Positions 1-7,812 of a stretch of DNA of 64,000 nucleotides are shown in pieces. Every line of letters starts with the position of its first letter. Positions within the stretch are counted from its first letter, which is position 1. The DNA comes from Halostagnicola sp. A56 (lineage in GTDB: Archaea; Halobacteriota; Halobacteria; Halobacteriales; Natrialbaceae): the NCBI RefSeq assembly GCF_000691505.1, contig NZ_JMIP02000017.1:186001-250000 (forward strand). Direction: 5' to 3'. The position numbers and the translations under genes are program-made. Under the pieces are notes generated by a model, which ran no database searches, was not told where the DNA came from, and was given only the letters and a program-made list of their open reading frames with translations.

Positions 1-1
1 A

Positions 2-511
2 AAGTATCTCGATCGAATCGCGAAGCCACAGTCCATCAGTAGTGTTCAACCGGAGGTGAACTTCGGCATGTCCGGCGACGGGAATCGGAGCCTCGATATC
101 GCAATTCTAAAGCCGCGTCACGAGTCGGAGTATGACGGCCTCGAATACCTGCCGGAGGGAGAGAGCCCAAAGGTCACAGTCCGCCTCATCGACGGAAGCA
201 AGTACTTCTCGGCCGCGTCGGTCAAACACGCAATCGAGCTCAAGTACATCAAGAACGTGGACGTCGCCGGTGCGAAGTTCGAACGCAACAACATCGACGA
301 GTGGCCGCATTTCTCCGCGGATTTAGCCAAGCTAGGCGATCTCTCGAATGCCGAATCACGGCACCTCATCGTCGTCTCGAACAAGAACCCATTCCAGCAA
401 GGAGAGGTCGATAGTCGGAGTACGGCGAAGGCTCAGCGGCGCTACGAGCGAGTAGAGGAGGAAAGTGAAAAGCGCGCCGTCGAACTTACCGAGATACATC
501 CACGGGAGTAG
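2..511 (+). CDS. 3' end of a PD-(D/E)XK nuclease-like protein (partial)
   Basis: The frame is open from the left edge of the window to a TAG at 509-511, so the gene starts outside the window; a GTG at 56 lies inside it and is probably not the true start. The visible part carries LDIAIL followed about 48 residues later by AIELKYIK. A hydrophobic strand with Asp and then a strand with E-x-K is the arrangement of the PD-(D/E)XK nuclease core. The C-terminus is charged and probably helical. A role in restriction, repair or a mobile element is only inferred, because the N-terminal part that would identify the family is missing. It is followed 22 bp later by a broken TFB gene. Confidence 0.45.
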   Translation, partial: KYLDRIAKPQSISSVQPEVNFGMSGDGNRSLDIAILKPRHESEYDGLEYLPEGESPKVTVRLIDGSKYFSAASVKHAIELKYIKNVDVAGAKFERNNIDEWPHFSADLAKLGDLSNAESRHLIVVSNKNPFQQGEVDSRSTAKAQRRYERVEEESEKRAVELTEIHPRE

Positions 512-533
512 GGCAGGCAAAGCAGCTGTCTGA

Positions 534-1393
534 GAATGCCCCGAATGCAACGGACGAATCACGACGAACGCGGTCGAAACGGTCTGCCAGGACTGTGGCC
601 TGATCATCGACGAACAGCGCATCGATCACAGGCCGGAGTGGCGGGCGTACGACGACGAGGAGTGCGAGCGAACGGGCGTCCCGCTCGCTGTGGCTCGCCA
701 CGATCGCGGCCTATCGGCAGAAATCGGTCGCGGCACAGACGCGAAGGGGAACGAACTCTCCGGGAAGAAGCGATGGCGACTCGCTCGGATGCGCCGTGAG
801 CAGACCCGGGGCCGCTGGCGGTCGAAAGCGGAACGGAATCTCGTCCACGGGCTGGGCGAGGTGTGCCGGTTGGCGAGTGCGCCCGAGCTCTCCGATTCGG
901 TCCGCGACCAGGCGTGCCAGCTCTTCCGGAGCGCCCAGAACGAGGAGCTGCTTCGTGGCAGATCCATCGAGGCCATCGCCGCGGCCAGCGTGTACGGGGC
1001 CTGCCGGTGCAACAGCCGCTCGCGGTTGCTGGACGACGTCAACAAGATGGCCCGCGTCGCGGAGTCACGAGTTACGAACGCGTACAAAACGCTGAACGAA
1101 GGACTAGGGCTGCCAGCTGGCCCGTCTCCCCCAGCATGTTCGTGCCGCGGCTCGCCTCAGATCTCGAGTGTCCGGACGAAATCCGACAGCGGGCCCGAGC
1201 CCTCGCAGAGCAGGCCGAGGAGCAGGGCGTGACGACGGGCGTCCATCCGGCCGGGTTCGCCGCGGCCTGCCTCTACAAAGCGGGGCAGGAACAGGGGCAA
1301 TGGGTGACGCAAAACGACGTCGCGGAAACAGGGAACGTCACACCAACGACTGTCCGGACGCATCACGAAACACTCGATGAACTCGCTGTCTAG
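534..1393 (+). pseudogene. Transcription initiation factor B (TFB), frameshifted
   Basis: TFB is the archaeal TFIIB homologue that bridges TBP/BRE and RNA polymerase. The first frame encodes a zinc ribbon (CPEC ... CQDC, about residues 2-20), the acidic linker and the first cyclin fold (SIEAIAAASVYGACR). It is interrupted near 1118-1125, where the second cyclin fold (SPSMFVPRLASDLECPDE, then GVHPAGFAAACLYKAG) continues in another frame. The shift fits loss of one base in the run before CCCGTCTCC. There is also no start codon in the zinc-ribbon frame, because a TGA precedes it at 531. Haloarchaea carry several tfb paralogues, so loss of one in an accessory region is tolerable. Confidence 0.85.
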
Positions 1394-1878
1394 ACTGGCC
1401 AGGTAGGAAGCGAAGGCGTCCCGTTCTCCCAGTGAATCGCCTCTACCGCCGCCGGGAATTGTTGTAGTCGGTCATCGAGGACAGCGAGTGGATGCGCTTC
1501 GAGAAACGTCGCCTCATGCCGATCGACCGGCGTATCTTCGTAATTGAGTTGGATGTGACAGGGCCCAAGGTCCGGATGGTCGGCGTCCTGGTGGAAGCCG
1601 AGCATCAGGTTCTGGTCCGGTTCGACCCAGTTGATGCGGTAGTATTCATGGTCGACGCCTGCGGGATACCAGAAGCGAATCTCCAGGCGTGCGGCCCCCA
1701 CATCGTAGGAGTCACTCAAGAATGTGGTCGGATCGACATCCGCGATGACGTACCGGGGTCGGCGTCGAGACGGGCGATAGCGTACGTCCTCACACCCTGC
1801 CTGGTTCGTCAATCGGTCGTGAACGTCGCGGAGGAGAGTCCGCTGTGTATAGCGGTCGCGACCGGCGAGAAAGATCAT
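1390..1878 (-). CDS. Conserved haloarchaeal protein paired with an HTH gene (TumE-like?)
   Basis: 162 aa, starting at ATG 1878 only 17 bp after the upstream HTH gene on the same strand, so the two are almost certainly co-transcribed. The central part has aromatic-rich strands (LEIRFWYPAG, YYRINWVEPDQN) and then GFHQDADHPDLG, with two His and two Asp, and a C-terminal helix region (HPLAVLDDRLQQFP). The order HTH gene then small protein, and the strand-rich sequence ending in an aspartate/histidine patch, recall TumE/DUF6516-type toxin partners, but I cannot confirm membership. It could equally be a haloarchaeal protein of another role. There is no signal peptide or membrane segment. Confidence 0.55.
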   Translation of the reverse strand: MIFLAGRDRYTQRTLLRDVHDRLTNQAGCEDVRYRPSRRRPRYVIADVDPTTFLSDSYDVGAARLEIRFWYPAGVDHEYYRINWVEPDQNLMLGFHQDADHPDLGPCHIQLNYEDTPVDRHEATFLEAHPLAVLDDRLQQFPAAVEAIHWENGTPSLPTWPV

Positions 1879-1895
1879 ACTGTGTGAAAGGGGGA

Positions 1896-2447
1896 TTAGC
1901 TCGTGGCGCGGTCGGCCACGTCGGTCATCTGTTCGCGGGCGGCTTCGACGTCGGAGTAGAGTTCCAAGGCGTGCTTGATGAGGCGGCGATCCTCCTCGTT
2001 CTCACGCCAGAACGCGATGACGTCGCGGCGTTCGCGGAGCTCCACACTTGCGAGATCATCGTCGGCAAGCGATTGTTCGAGCTCCTCCCACGTCTCGATG
2101 TCGTAGGCCGCCTGCCACCCTTCGATCTCCTGGGTGATAGCAGCCAATTCGTTCCGCAACTCCTCGCGCGTGTTCTCCTCGATGAGCGTCCGGATCTCTT
2201 CGAAGAGTAGGCGCGTGTAGTCCGGCTGGTAGCGCGTCGTCTCACCGGCCTCGACACGGCGTAGCTGGCCTTGGTCGACGAGATCCTGGAGTTCCTCGTT
2301 GGTCGTGCTCCAGGCGGCGTCAGCCTGCTCGCTGATCCAGTTGACCGACCGCGGTTCGCGAAGCGTCTCGGCGACCGCACGAATACGGTCGCGGGCACTC
2401 ATCGACTCAGTCCACGACTGGACCCCATCTCGCGAGGATTCGGACAT
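1896..2447 (-). CDS. HTH regulator, DUF7342-type
   Basis: 183 aa. I chose ATG 2447 (MSESSRDGVQ) because the family begins with this kind of short acidic lead and because the open frame further upstream codes for non-acidic, low-quality sequence. Residues about 18-75 form a winged-helix-like domain (DRIRAVAETL, SVNWISEQAD, LVDQGQLRRVEAG), followed by a long Glu-rich helical tail with LIEENTREELRNELAAI and WQAAYDIETWEEL, typical of the haloarchaeal DUF7342 group. It is likely a DNA-binding repressor. It sits directly upstream of the 162-aa partner on the same strand, so autoregulation of a two-gene unit is a reasonable inference. Confidence 0.75.
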   Translation of the reverse strand: MSESSRDGVQSWTESMSARDRIRAVAETLREPRSVNWISEQADAAWSTTNEELQDLVDQGQLRRVEAGETTRYQPDYTRLLFEEIRTLIEENTREELRNELAAITQEIEGWQAAYDIETWEELEQSLADDDLASVELRERRDVIAFWRENEEDRRLIKHALELYSDVEAAREQMTDVADRATS

Positions 2448-2571
2448 GCTTGGCACCTCTTGCAACAGTGTTCGCGCTGTACTCCCATATATGTTTGTAC
2501 TCTCTCGTATAATCAAGAGTTCGTTGCGAGCATAGGCGTCCGGACGTTGAAATGCGATACCGACAGAAGCT

Positions 2572-3470
2572 ATGAGCCAACCGATACACAATCGATATTC
2601 TGACTGTGAGGAACTGCAGCCGACCGGCGAGTGGCCCCACATTCCGGACGAGAAGTTGGACGACGGGTGTGAAGGTGACCCCCGACGACAACGCGTCGCG
2701 ACGAGCACTGGTGGCTACCCCGATGTACTGACGGCCCCGACGGCGAGTGCCGTTCCTGTGGGGCGTCAGTCCCAGACTGCCAAACGAAATGCCGATTCTG
2801 TCTCACCAACCATCTCAGAAGTGAAGTCACCATCAAGGACGAGTCAGCGTCGACGACGTTCCTCGGCATCGTCCACCTGGTCGTCGAGTCGACCCGTTCT
2901 ACGGTGCCGTGGCGAAGGGCGGCGCCGCGGCGAACCTCCTCTCTGCCAACCAGGCGGAGCTTGCCGTCGACGACTACACGCTCATCTACGATCTCAACGA
3001 GGCGCCGGCGCGCCAGCTGGCCCAGCAATGGCCCTCACTCCCCGACGCGGTACAGGTGTCGTCAGAGGAGGGAGAGCGGCTTCTCAGTGCCGCCCGTGAC
3101 CGGACTGGGTCACGGGAAGGAAGCGTCGGAGCGTCCGGAACAGGGCCCAACGCGGCTCTACGACCAGCGTGGGGACGGCATCCGCGACGGGTCGCGTCTC
3201 GACGCGGTCCTCGACGACGACGCGGTGTGGCTGGTTCCAGCGATGGCGCTGACCGAATCTACTGGTGAAGCTGCGGCTGATCGGCAGTTGTCGGCGGTGC
3301 CGACTACTCAGGAACCCGAGTGTCAAACCTGTGGACGGGCGACCGACCATCGGTTCAAGACCCACGAGTGGGTCCCGGATGAGGCTTGGACGGGGCAACC
3401 GATCTGGGAGTGTCGAGTGTGTGGCTCGGCTCGCTACGGGCCGAATCCATCGACGCACTGTTCGTCTTAA
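2572..3470 (+). pseudogene. Zinc-finger protein of haloarchaeal mobile regions, multiply frameshifted
   Basis: A start at 2572 gives MSQPIHNRYSDCEELQPTGE and continues to VATSTGGYPDVLTAP. One base is then missing near 2741 and the sequence goes on in another frame with CRSCGASVPDCQTKCRFC. A second shift near 2900 leads to AKGGAAANLLSANQAE, and a third near 3105 leads to RLYDQRGDGIRDGS and the C-terminal CQTCGRATDH ... WECRVCGS. Joined, these give a protein of about 290 aa with two CxxC pairs in the N-terminal half and two at the C-terminus, a family I recognise from haloarchaeal plasmids and integrative regions but whose function is unknown. At least three shifts argue for real decay. Confidence 0.7.
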
Positions 3471-3581
3471 CCAACAAAATGGCTAAATGATTCTCAATGT
3501 TGGTTAATAGACGCACTCAGTCCCACAGCTACCCGCAGCCGGAGATGTTTCTCTGCGCCGTGAATCGGCGAGGCGCTTCAA

Positions 3582-3770
3582 ATGGACCCACGCAACACGC
3601 CCGGATATCGACCGCATCGCTCACTCACCAATCTCAAGCGCATCGAGATGGCCGGACTCGACAACGCAGATCAGGAGCGGATCGAGGCAGCGAGAGCTCT
3701 CCTACAGGACGTGAGCCTGCTCTCTCATCCGAAACACAGCGGGGACGCCGATACACAGGCCGTGTCCTGA
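3582..3770 (+). CDS. Small hypothetical protein (62 aa)
   Basis: The ATG at 3582 opens a short frame with haloarchaeal composition: a basic start (MDPRNTPGYRPHRSL), then a likely amphipathic helix (DNADQERIEAARALLQDV) and a polar tail. No domain is recognised. It lies 109 bp upstream of the DUF6735-type gene fragment, among broken genes, and may itself be a remnant. Its acidic helix and GC-rich third positions are the only support for coding. Confidence 0.35.
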   Translation: MDPRNTPGYRPHRSLTNLKRIEMAGLDNADQERIEAARALLQDVSLLSHPKHSGDADTQAVS

Positions 3771-3878
3771 ATAGCGTCGCAGGGCGGAATTCGGATGTCT
3801 CGTTCAGGAGGCTGTTATTGCCCCCCAGAGGGGGTGCGGGGCGACCGCGACTGGGTCGCCCCGTGAGGTGATTGCTCA

Positions 3879-4004
3879 ATGGGACACCGCGCACTCGTTG
3901 CGTACGAACGCACAGACGGACAGTACACGCTCCACTACAGTCAATTTAAGAATGAAAGAGCCAAACCATTCACCGTCGAAGAGAATTGCCTAAACTCGCG
4001 GTGA
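3879..4004 (+). pseudogene. DUF6735-type gene, 5' fragment cut by a transposon
   Basis: ATG 3879 begins MGHRALVAYERTDGQYTLHY, the characteristic opening of the haloarchaeal DUF6735 family, whose members normally run to roughly 200 aa. After ...HYS at 3941 the frame enters transposon sequence and stops at 4004, leaving 41 codons. The base order immediately right of the transposon (ctggggt from 5369) would restore the family's HYS-HWG continuation, which locates the insertion precisely. The remaining right-hand part reaches a TAG after only a few codons, so the gene is not recoverable even without the transposon. Confidence 0.7.
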
Positions 4005-4075
4005 CCAGTCATAGTACAGTTCCTCGGCCAAACCGCAGGTATCCACACAGACACGATCCGATGGAGGGAATATAG

Positions 4076-5299
4076 ATGGAGATTCAGCGTACCGCCGTCG
4101 TCAAGCTCTCTATACCCGACCATCGACGGGACGACCTGAAACGGACGATGGATACGTTCCGGGATGCCGTACAACGATTTGCAGACCGGGGATGGGAGGG
4201 CGATGACAACGGGTACGTGATTACCACACGCACACAGCTCCAACCGCTCGTCTACGACGAGGTTCGTGAGGACACCGGGTTACATGCGGACCTCTGTGTT
4301 GGAGCTGTAAATCAAGCCGCCGATGCACTCTCAATCTGCGTCAAGAAAATGAAAGAGGGCGAACGCACCTCGAAGCCAGTGTTCACCTCAAACACGACCG
4401 TCTACACCACCAACGCGATTACCTATTTCGACGGGTACTGTTCGCTCGCTGCATATGGCAACGGGCGTGTTCACGCCGAGTACGTCTACCCGGATGAGTC
4501 GCCACAGGCGAAGTGTATGGAAAGCGACGAGTGGAACAAGCAAGGAGCAAGACTCCGATACGACCAGCAGTCCGATACCTACTACCTCCATGTGTCCGTC
4601 ACGCAGGAACGCGAGGTGTCGTCGGGAGAAGCCGAGAACCGAACAGTTCTCGGTGTCGATCGGAACGTGGACGGGAATCTCGCCGTCACAAGCACGGGAG
4701 CATTCATCGGTAACGCCGACCTGCTGAATCACAAGCGCCGCGAATACAATCGTTGCCGTGCTCGCCTCCAGCAACAGGGCGAGCGAAGCGCCCACCTCAC
4801 CATCCAATCGATCGGAAAGAAGTTCTCAAACTGGAGTGAAGACTTCTTGCATCGGGCGTCGAAGCGACTAGTGAGTGAACCCGTATCCCAAGACTGTACC
4901 ACCATCGTCTTCGAGGACTTAGAACAGATACGCGAGCGTATCTCAAACGCCAGCAAGTTCCAACAATGGGCGTTTCGTGAGTTGAAGCGACAAACCGTCT
5001 ACAAAGCCCGAGCAGAAGGCATCACGGTTGAAACGGTGAATCCCGCCTACACCAGTCAGCGGTGTAGTCACACCGAGTGTGGATTCACCGACGACTCGAA
5101 CCGTGACGGCGACGCGTTCGTATGTCAGAAGTGTGGTAAAGAGCTTCACAGCGACTATAACGCGGCGCGGAACATCGCACATAAATTCATCCAGAACCGG
5201 CGCACGTCTGGTTCTGGGGGGGCAACTTATCACCTTGCCCTGAAGTCCGGAACGGTGAACGGGAACGGCGAATACTCGCCTTCCACCGCTGGTGGATAG
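4076..5299 (+). CDS. tnpB: RNA-guided nuclease TnpB, IS1341-type
   Basis: 407 aa, close to the usual TnpB length. The RuvC-like triad is visible: D195 in GVDRNVDG, E280 in IVFEDLEQ and D360 in HSDYNAARN. The zinc ribbon uses C330, C335, C350 and C353. The N-terminal half forms the REC/WED-type region that binds RNA. TnpB proteins are known to be guided by a short RNA made from the transposon right end and to cut DNA beside a target motif, which favours retention of the element. All catalytic and zinc residues are present and the frame is intact, unlike most neighbouring mobile genes. The ATG start follows a purine-rich stretch (gagggaat). Confidence 0.92.
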   Translation: MEIQRTAVVKLSIPDHRRDDLKRTMDTFRDAVQRFADRGWEGDDNGYVITTRTQLQPLVYDEVREDTGLHADLCVGAVNQAADALSICVKKMKEGERTSKPVFTSNTTVYTTNAITYFDGYCSLAAYGNGRVHAEYVYPDESPQAKCMESDEWNKQGARLRYDQQSDTYYLHVSVTQEREVSSGEAENRTVLGVDRNVDGNLAVTSTGAFIGNADLLNHKRREYNRCRARLQQQGERSAHLTIQSIGKKFSNWSEDFLHRASKRLVSEPVSQDCTTIVFEDLEQIRERISNASKFQQWAFRELKRQTVYKARAEGITVETVNPAYTSQRCSHTECGFTDDSNRDGDAFVCQKCGKELHSDYNAARNIAHKFIQNRRTSGSGGATYHLALKSGTVNGNGEYSPSTAGG

Positions 5300-5368
5300 A
5301 CCAGGAGTTCGCCGACAAACCTTGGATTCCATACCGAGGTAGGTGATTGAGGTGCAGCGAATCTTTAA
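5160..5368 (+). ncRNA. Possible TnpB guide RNA (omega/reRNA) region at the element right end
   Basis: The 3' end of tnpB and the sequence after it fold well: a 6-bp stem gggcaa/ttgccc at 5220-5225 and 5235-5240, and a perfect ccacc-gct-ggtgg hairpin at 5283-5295 just before the tnpB stop. In known IS200/IS605 elements the guide RNA overlaps the end of tnpB and runs through the right end, with the guide taken from flanking DNA. Here the guide would begin at about 5369 (ctggggtacg...). This is inferred from family behaviour; no promoter or transcript can be shown. Confidence 0.4.
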
Positions 5369-5750
5369 CTGGGGTACGCCATCCGGCCGAACCGCCCGCT
5401 AGTGCAAGGGAGACGACTCTAAGTGAACGAAGCGGCTCTGTTGAAATATTCAGGGGTTAATAAGTTGAGAGGCACTATTTGATAGATACAGAAGCGCTAT
5501 CCAACAGATGCCTCGTCTACCCTGGAATCCGCTCGAGTCGTGCGCTTGGAGATTCGAGAGCGTGTACTCGCCGACTTTCCGGAAGTCGCATGTGTGATGA
5601 GAATCGCCTGACCGTCAGAGAGCTCAATTGCCAGCTACCAGACGGTGAGTGTGCGAATGTTGCGAGCAGCTGAATTCCCGGAATTATTGAGATCGCCACA
5701 GGCACACTCTTATCGAAATATATTTCACCCTGTTAACTTATTAGCCGGCA
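5369..5750. other. Non-coding stretch with IS-end-like sequence
   Basis: After the TnpB element the DNA has short, poorly coding frames only. The segment ggctctgttgaaatattc around 5431 resembles the terminal sequence of haloarchaeal IS5-type elements and may be a solo end left by a lost element. Sequence becomes A+T-rich towards 5710-5745 (aaatatatttcaccctg), a plausible promoter zone for the gene that starts at 5751. Nothing else is recognised. Confidence 0.4.
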
Positions 5751-6620
5751 ATGCCATCAGAAGGGTCTGCATCTGATGCGATCGAATTCTCTTATAACGG
5801 CCATCTCGTTTTTAACGGCCTCTACATTACGGCTCCCGCGAACCTCGATGTCGATGAAAGCGACATTGAAGCCATCCGTGACCGGATTGATGAGCTTCTC
5901 CCGCCGCTTGAAGCGGAGTACAATGGCGGCCCAAAGAACGGATTCCAGGATATCGATCTCGATTCGTACTTCGACCAGTATAATTTTGAGAGCGAAAACG
6001 CCCGGCTGAGTTCTGAGCATCGTAAACTTGCAGCTGAACTCTTCGACCGAGAATACGTTCGAGAAGAGTTCAGCGGCGACACCGAAATCCAAACCGAGGA
6101 TGGTCGCTTCACTGGAAAAGAGGTATCACGACATACAGCGTACCTCTACTGGCTCCTTCCGTCGCTGCTGATGGTGCAGGGAGCGAGGCCCGATCGAAGG
6201 AAAGCGATGGGGACGGTTAACGGAGTCGTCGGGATTACTAACGAGGGGGACGATGATAAACGGCTCATCCGAATCGAGCCGCTCGAATTTGACCCACTCT
6301 TCTTGCTCTGGCTGCTGTACAAGGAGTGGCAAGACGAGTCCTTCGATACTGGACTGACAATGGTGAATATCTCTGAAGTCGGGTTGCTCGGGAGCAATCG
6401 AGATTACTTCGGTAAATCTGCAAAGATCACTGGCTCGACAGACATATTCCAGTCATTGCCGTTCATTCAGGGACTCCTCAAAGCTAAGTTCCCGAACCAA
6501 GTCGCTGGGAAGTTCCAGGTCAGTCAGAAGGACTGTTCTGCTATGATTCCTATTCGTGCAATCATTTCAATATATACAATGATGAATACTCCCGAAATAG
6601 CGAGAATCCAAAGTAATTGA
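5751..6620 (+). CDS. Unknown protein with a foreign C-terminal tail (3'-truncated)
   Basis: The frame gives 289 aa with no recognised domain: an N-terminal strand-rich part (FSYNGHLVFNGLYI), a charged helical middle (RIDELLPPLEAEY, LSSEHRKLAAELF) and a hydrophobic region (YLYWLLPSLLMV, LFLLWLLYKEW) that may be buried helices rather than membrane spans. From about residue 261 the frame reads through the complement of a truncated NRAMP transporter gene, so the last 25-30 residues are not native and the true C-terminus is lost. Base composition is more A+T-rich than the core genes, which suggests transfer. Function unknown. Confidence 0.55.
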   Translation: MPSEGSASDAIEFSYNGHLVFNGLYITAPANLDVDESDIEAIRDRIDELLPPLEAEYNGGPKNGFQDIDLDSYFDQYNFESENARLSSEHRKLAAELFDREYVREEFSGDTEIQTEDGRFTGKEVSRHTAYLYWLLPSLLMVQGARPDRRKAMGTVNGVVGITNEGDDDKRLIRIEPLEFDPLFLLWLLYKEWQDESFDTGLTMVNISEVGLLGSNRDYFGKSAKITGSTDIFQSLPFIQGLLKAKFPNQVAGKFQVSQKDCSAMIPIRAIISIYTMMNTPEIARIQSN

Positions 6621-6772
6621 TATCCATATAATGCACCAGCAGTTGTCAGGATCACAAACGATCCAGGGCCAAGCATTAGTGCGGCGACAATGAATGCGGG
6701 CCCAATTTGCTTTATTCCCTCTCTGATTGAGGGATATTCTATACTAGCTATTCCATGCGAGTCTGTAGCCAT
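6524..6772 (-). pseudogene. NRAMP-family metal transporter, N-terminal fragment
   Basis: 82 codons starting at ATG 6772. The sequence IGPAFIVAALMLGPGSFV, followed by a second helix (LLWILAISGVFIIVYIEM) and ARIGI, is the start of an NRAMP/MntH-type Mn/Fe importer: TM1 with its unwound metal-binding region and TM2. Family members have about 400 residues and 11 or more helices, so about 80 percent is missing. The break lies near 6525-6535, exactly where the convergent unknown gene also loses its own end, marking a recombination junction. The upstream side (6773-6850) keeps an A+T-rich promoter-like segment. Confidence 0.75.
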
Positions 6773-7201
6773 GGTGCGAGTTAACTATTGTAATACCTGT
6801 GTATAGTTCTTTCGGTGATCCAAACGAAGAGTGTCAAGATTAGAGCGTCACATTGTGGAAAGCAGCAAAGACCGTAAGCCACGATCTGCGGATCTGACGT
6901 TCGTAAACCTACAATCAATTACGGGGCCATCCGCGCGAACAACATCCGGGGAAAACCTCCAATAGAGTCTCGAAGAGCTAAGAGACGATCTCGAAACGCC
7001 GGAAGACGTATATTTCCTTGATGATAACCATCTCACCCTGTGAGGATTAAAGAATTCCACCAAGTGCGCCGAGGACAATGTGCACCAGTTTATAGTGGTC
7101 TAATAGTACTGCTTTGTTGAATGGATGCTGGGTCATGGCTACAACGGCTCACAGAGCAATTCTATGTTGATGATAGCGGACACCAGAACAATTTCACGGG
7201 A
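6773..7201. other. Degenerate region without an intact gene
   Basis: No credible complete gene is seen. The segment at about 6973-7042 reads EELRDDLETPEDVYFLDD in one frame after a TAG, which looks like the C-terminal remnant of an acidic haloarchaeal protein. Around 7110 the sequence tgctttgttgaatggatg resembles an IS5-type element end. The region joins the NRAMP fragment to a decayed transposase. Confidence 0.35.
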
Positions 7202-7646
7202 TTACTGATACCAGCCCAACGCTCGCACGGCGTCGCCAAGCAAACGCTTCGTTGTCGAGTACGAGGTTTCGGCCATCCAGCGCTGAGCGTAGTTATTTGC
7301 CCGGGTGATCGTGTTGTTTACGGCTGCGTTCAGGGATGAGTCGCGGTAGTGAACAAGATATTCGACGTCAAGCGCAGCAATTTCGCACTTAGTGTGCCAG
7401 TCTTGGAACCCATTGTCGACAGCCACGGACTGCAGGTCATCCGCGTTTCGGCGGACGACCTGCGGTCCAGTCTTCGTATTATGCTTCCACCGTGCTGTGA
7501 TATGAACGTTAAGAACGGCGAGTGACTCTACGTCAGTTAGTGTCGTCACTTTCAACGTCTGCACAGTACTTCCTGAACGCTGGTAGAAGTACGAGGAAGC
7601 GTGACGGTGGTCGAAGAACGTACTGTCGAGAGCAGCGTGCCCAGAT
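7202..7646 (-). pseudogene. IS5-type transposase, C-terminal fragment
   Basis: Reading on the minus strand from 7646 gives LDSTFFDHRHASSYFYQRS, then TVQTLKVTTLTDVES, VRRNADDLQSVAVDNGFQDW and RWMAETSYSTTKRLLGDAV, which correspond to the first Asp, second Asp and Glu regions of a haloarchaeal IS5-type DDE transposase. The N-terminal domain is missing at the ISH3 boundary (7647) and the C-terminus ends early at a stop at 7202, where the family continues with a further helix. It is inactive and lies within a nest of mobile elements. Confidence 0.75.
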
Positions 7647-7662
7647 CAGTACCTCACAAAGC
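7647..7662. repeat. ISH3 terminal inverted repeat (left)
   Basis: CAGTACCTCACAAAGC; perfect inverted match to 8984-8999. It lies downstream of the transposase stop. Confidence 0.8.
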
Positions 7663-7812
7663 ATCGCCAGTTAGCCTGACCTGAGTCACCTGTTCTGTCG
7701 TCATGAGTCGTCGATAGTGGTTGGACAACGCTAATCGAAGACGGAGCTGTCGGCGGTCAGCCGCTGACAGCGACAGCATAGCCACTCACAAGGCGGCGTC
7801 CCCGGTTAGTGA

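Larger units (their letters stand above)
3944..5368 (+). mobile_element. IS1341-type element (IS200/IS605 family, tnpB only)
   Basis: The element carries a single gene, tnpB, and no tnpA, the IS1341-type arrangement common in haloarchaea. The left boundary is placed after agtca (3943) and the right boundary after ctttaa (5368), because joining 3943 to 5369 restores HYS-HWG of the interrupted DUF6735-type gene. There are no terminal inverted repeats and no target duplication, as expected for this single-strand-transposing family. Its movement would need TnpA supplied from elsewhere. The right end is rich in short hairpins. Confidence 0.75.

Noticed and set aside
4076-5299. TnpB considered as a Cas12-like effector
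   Set aside because: At 407 aa, with IS1341-type ends and no adjacent repeats or adaptation genes, it is an ordinary transposon TnpB.
5479-5673. 64-codon open frame after the TnpB element
   Set aside because: No acidic bias, no promoter, and it sits in sequence resembling IS remnants; not supported as a gene.
5751-6620. Possible two-span membrane protein
   Set aside because: The hydrophobic segments (YLYWLLPSLLMV, LFLLWLLYKEW) are short and flanked by charged residues, so buried helices are more likely; membrane location was not claimed.
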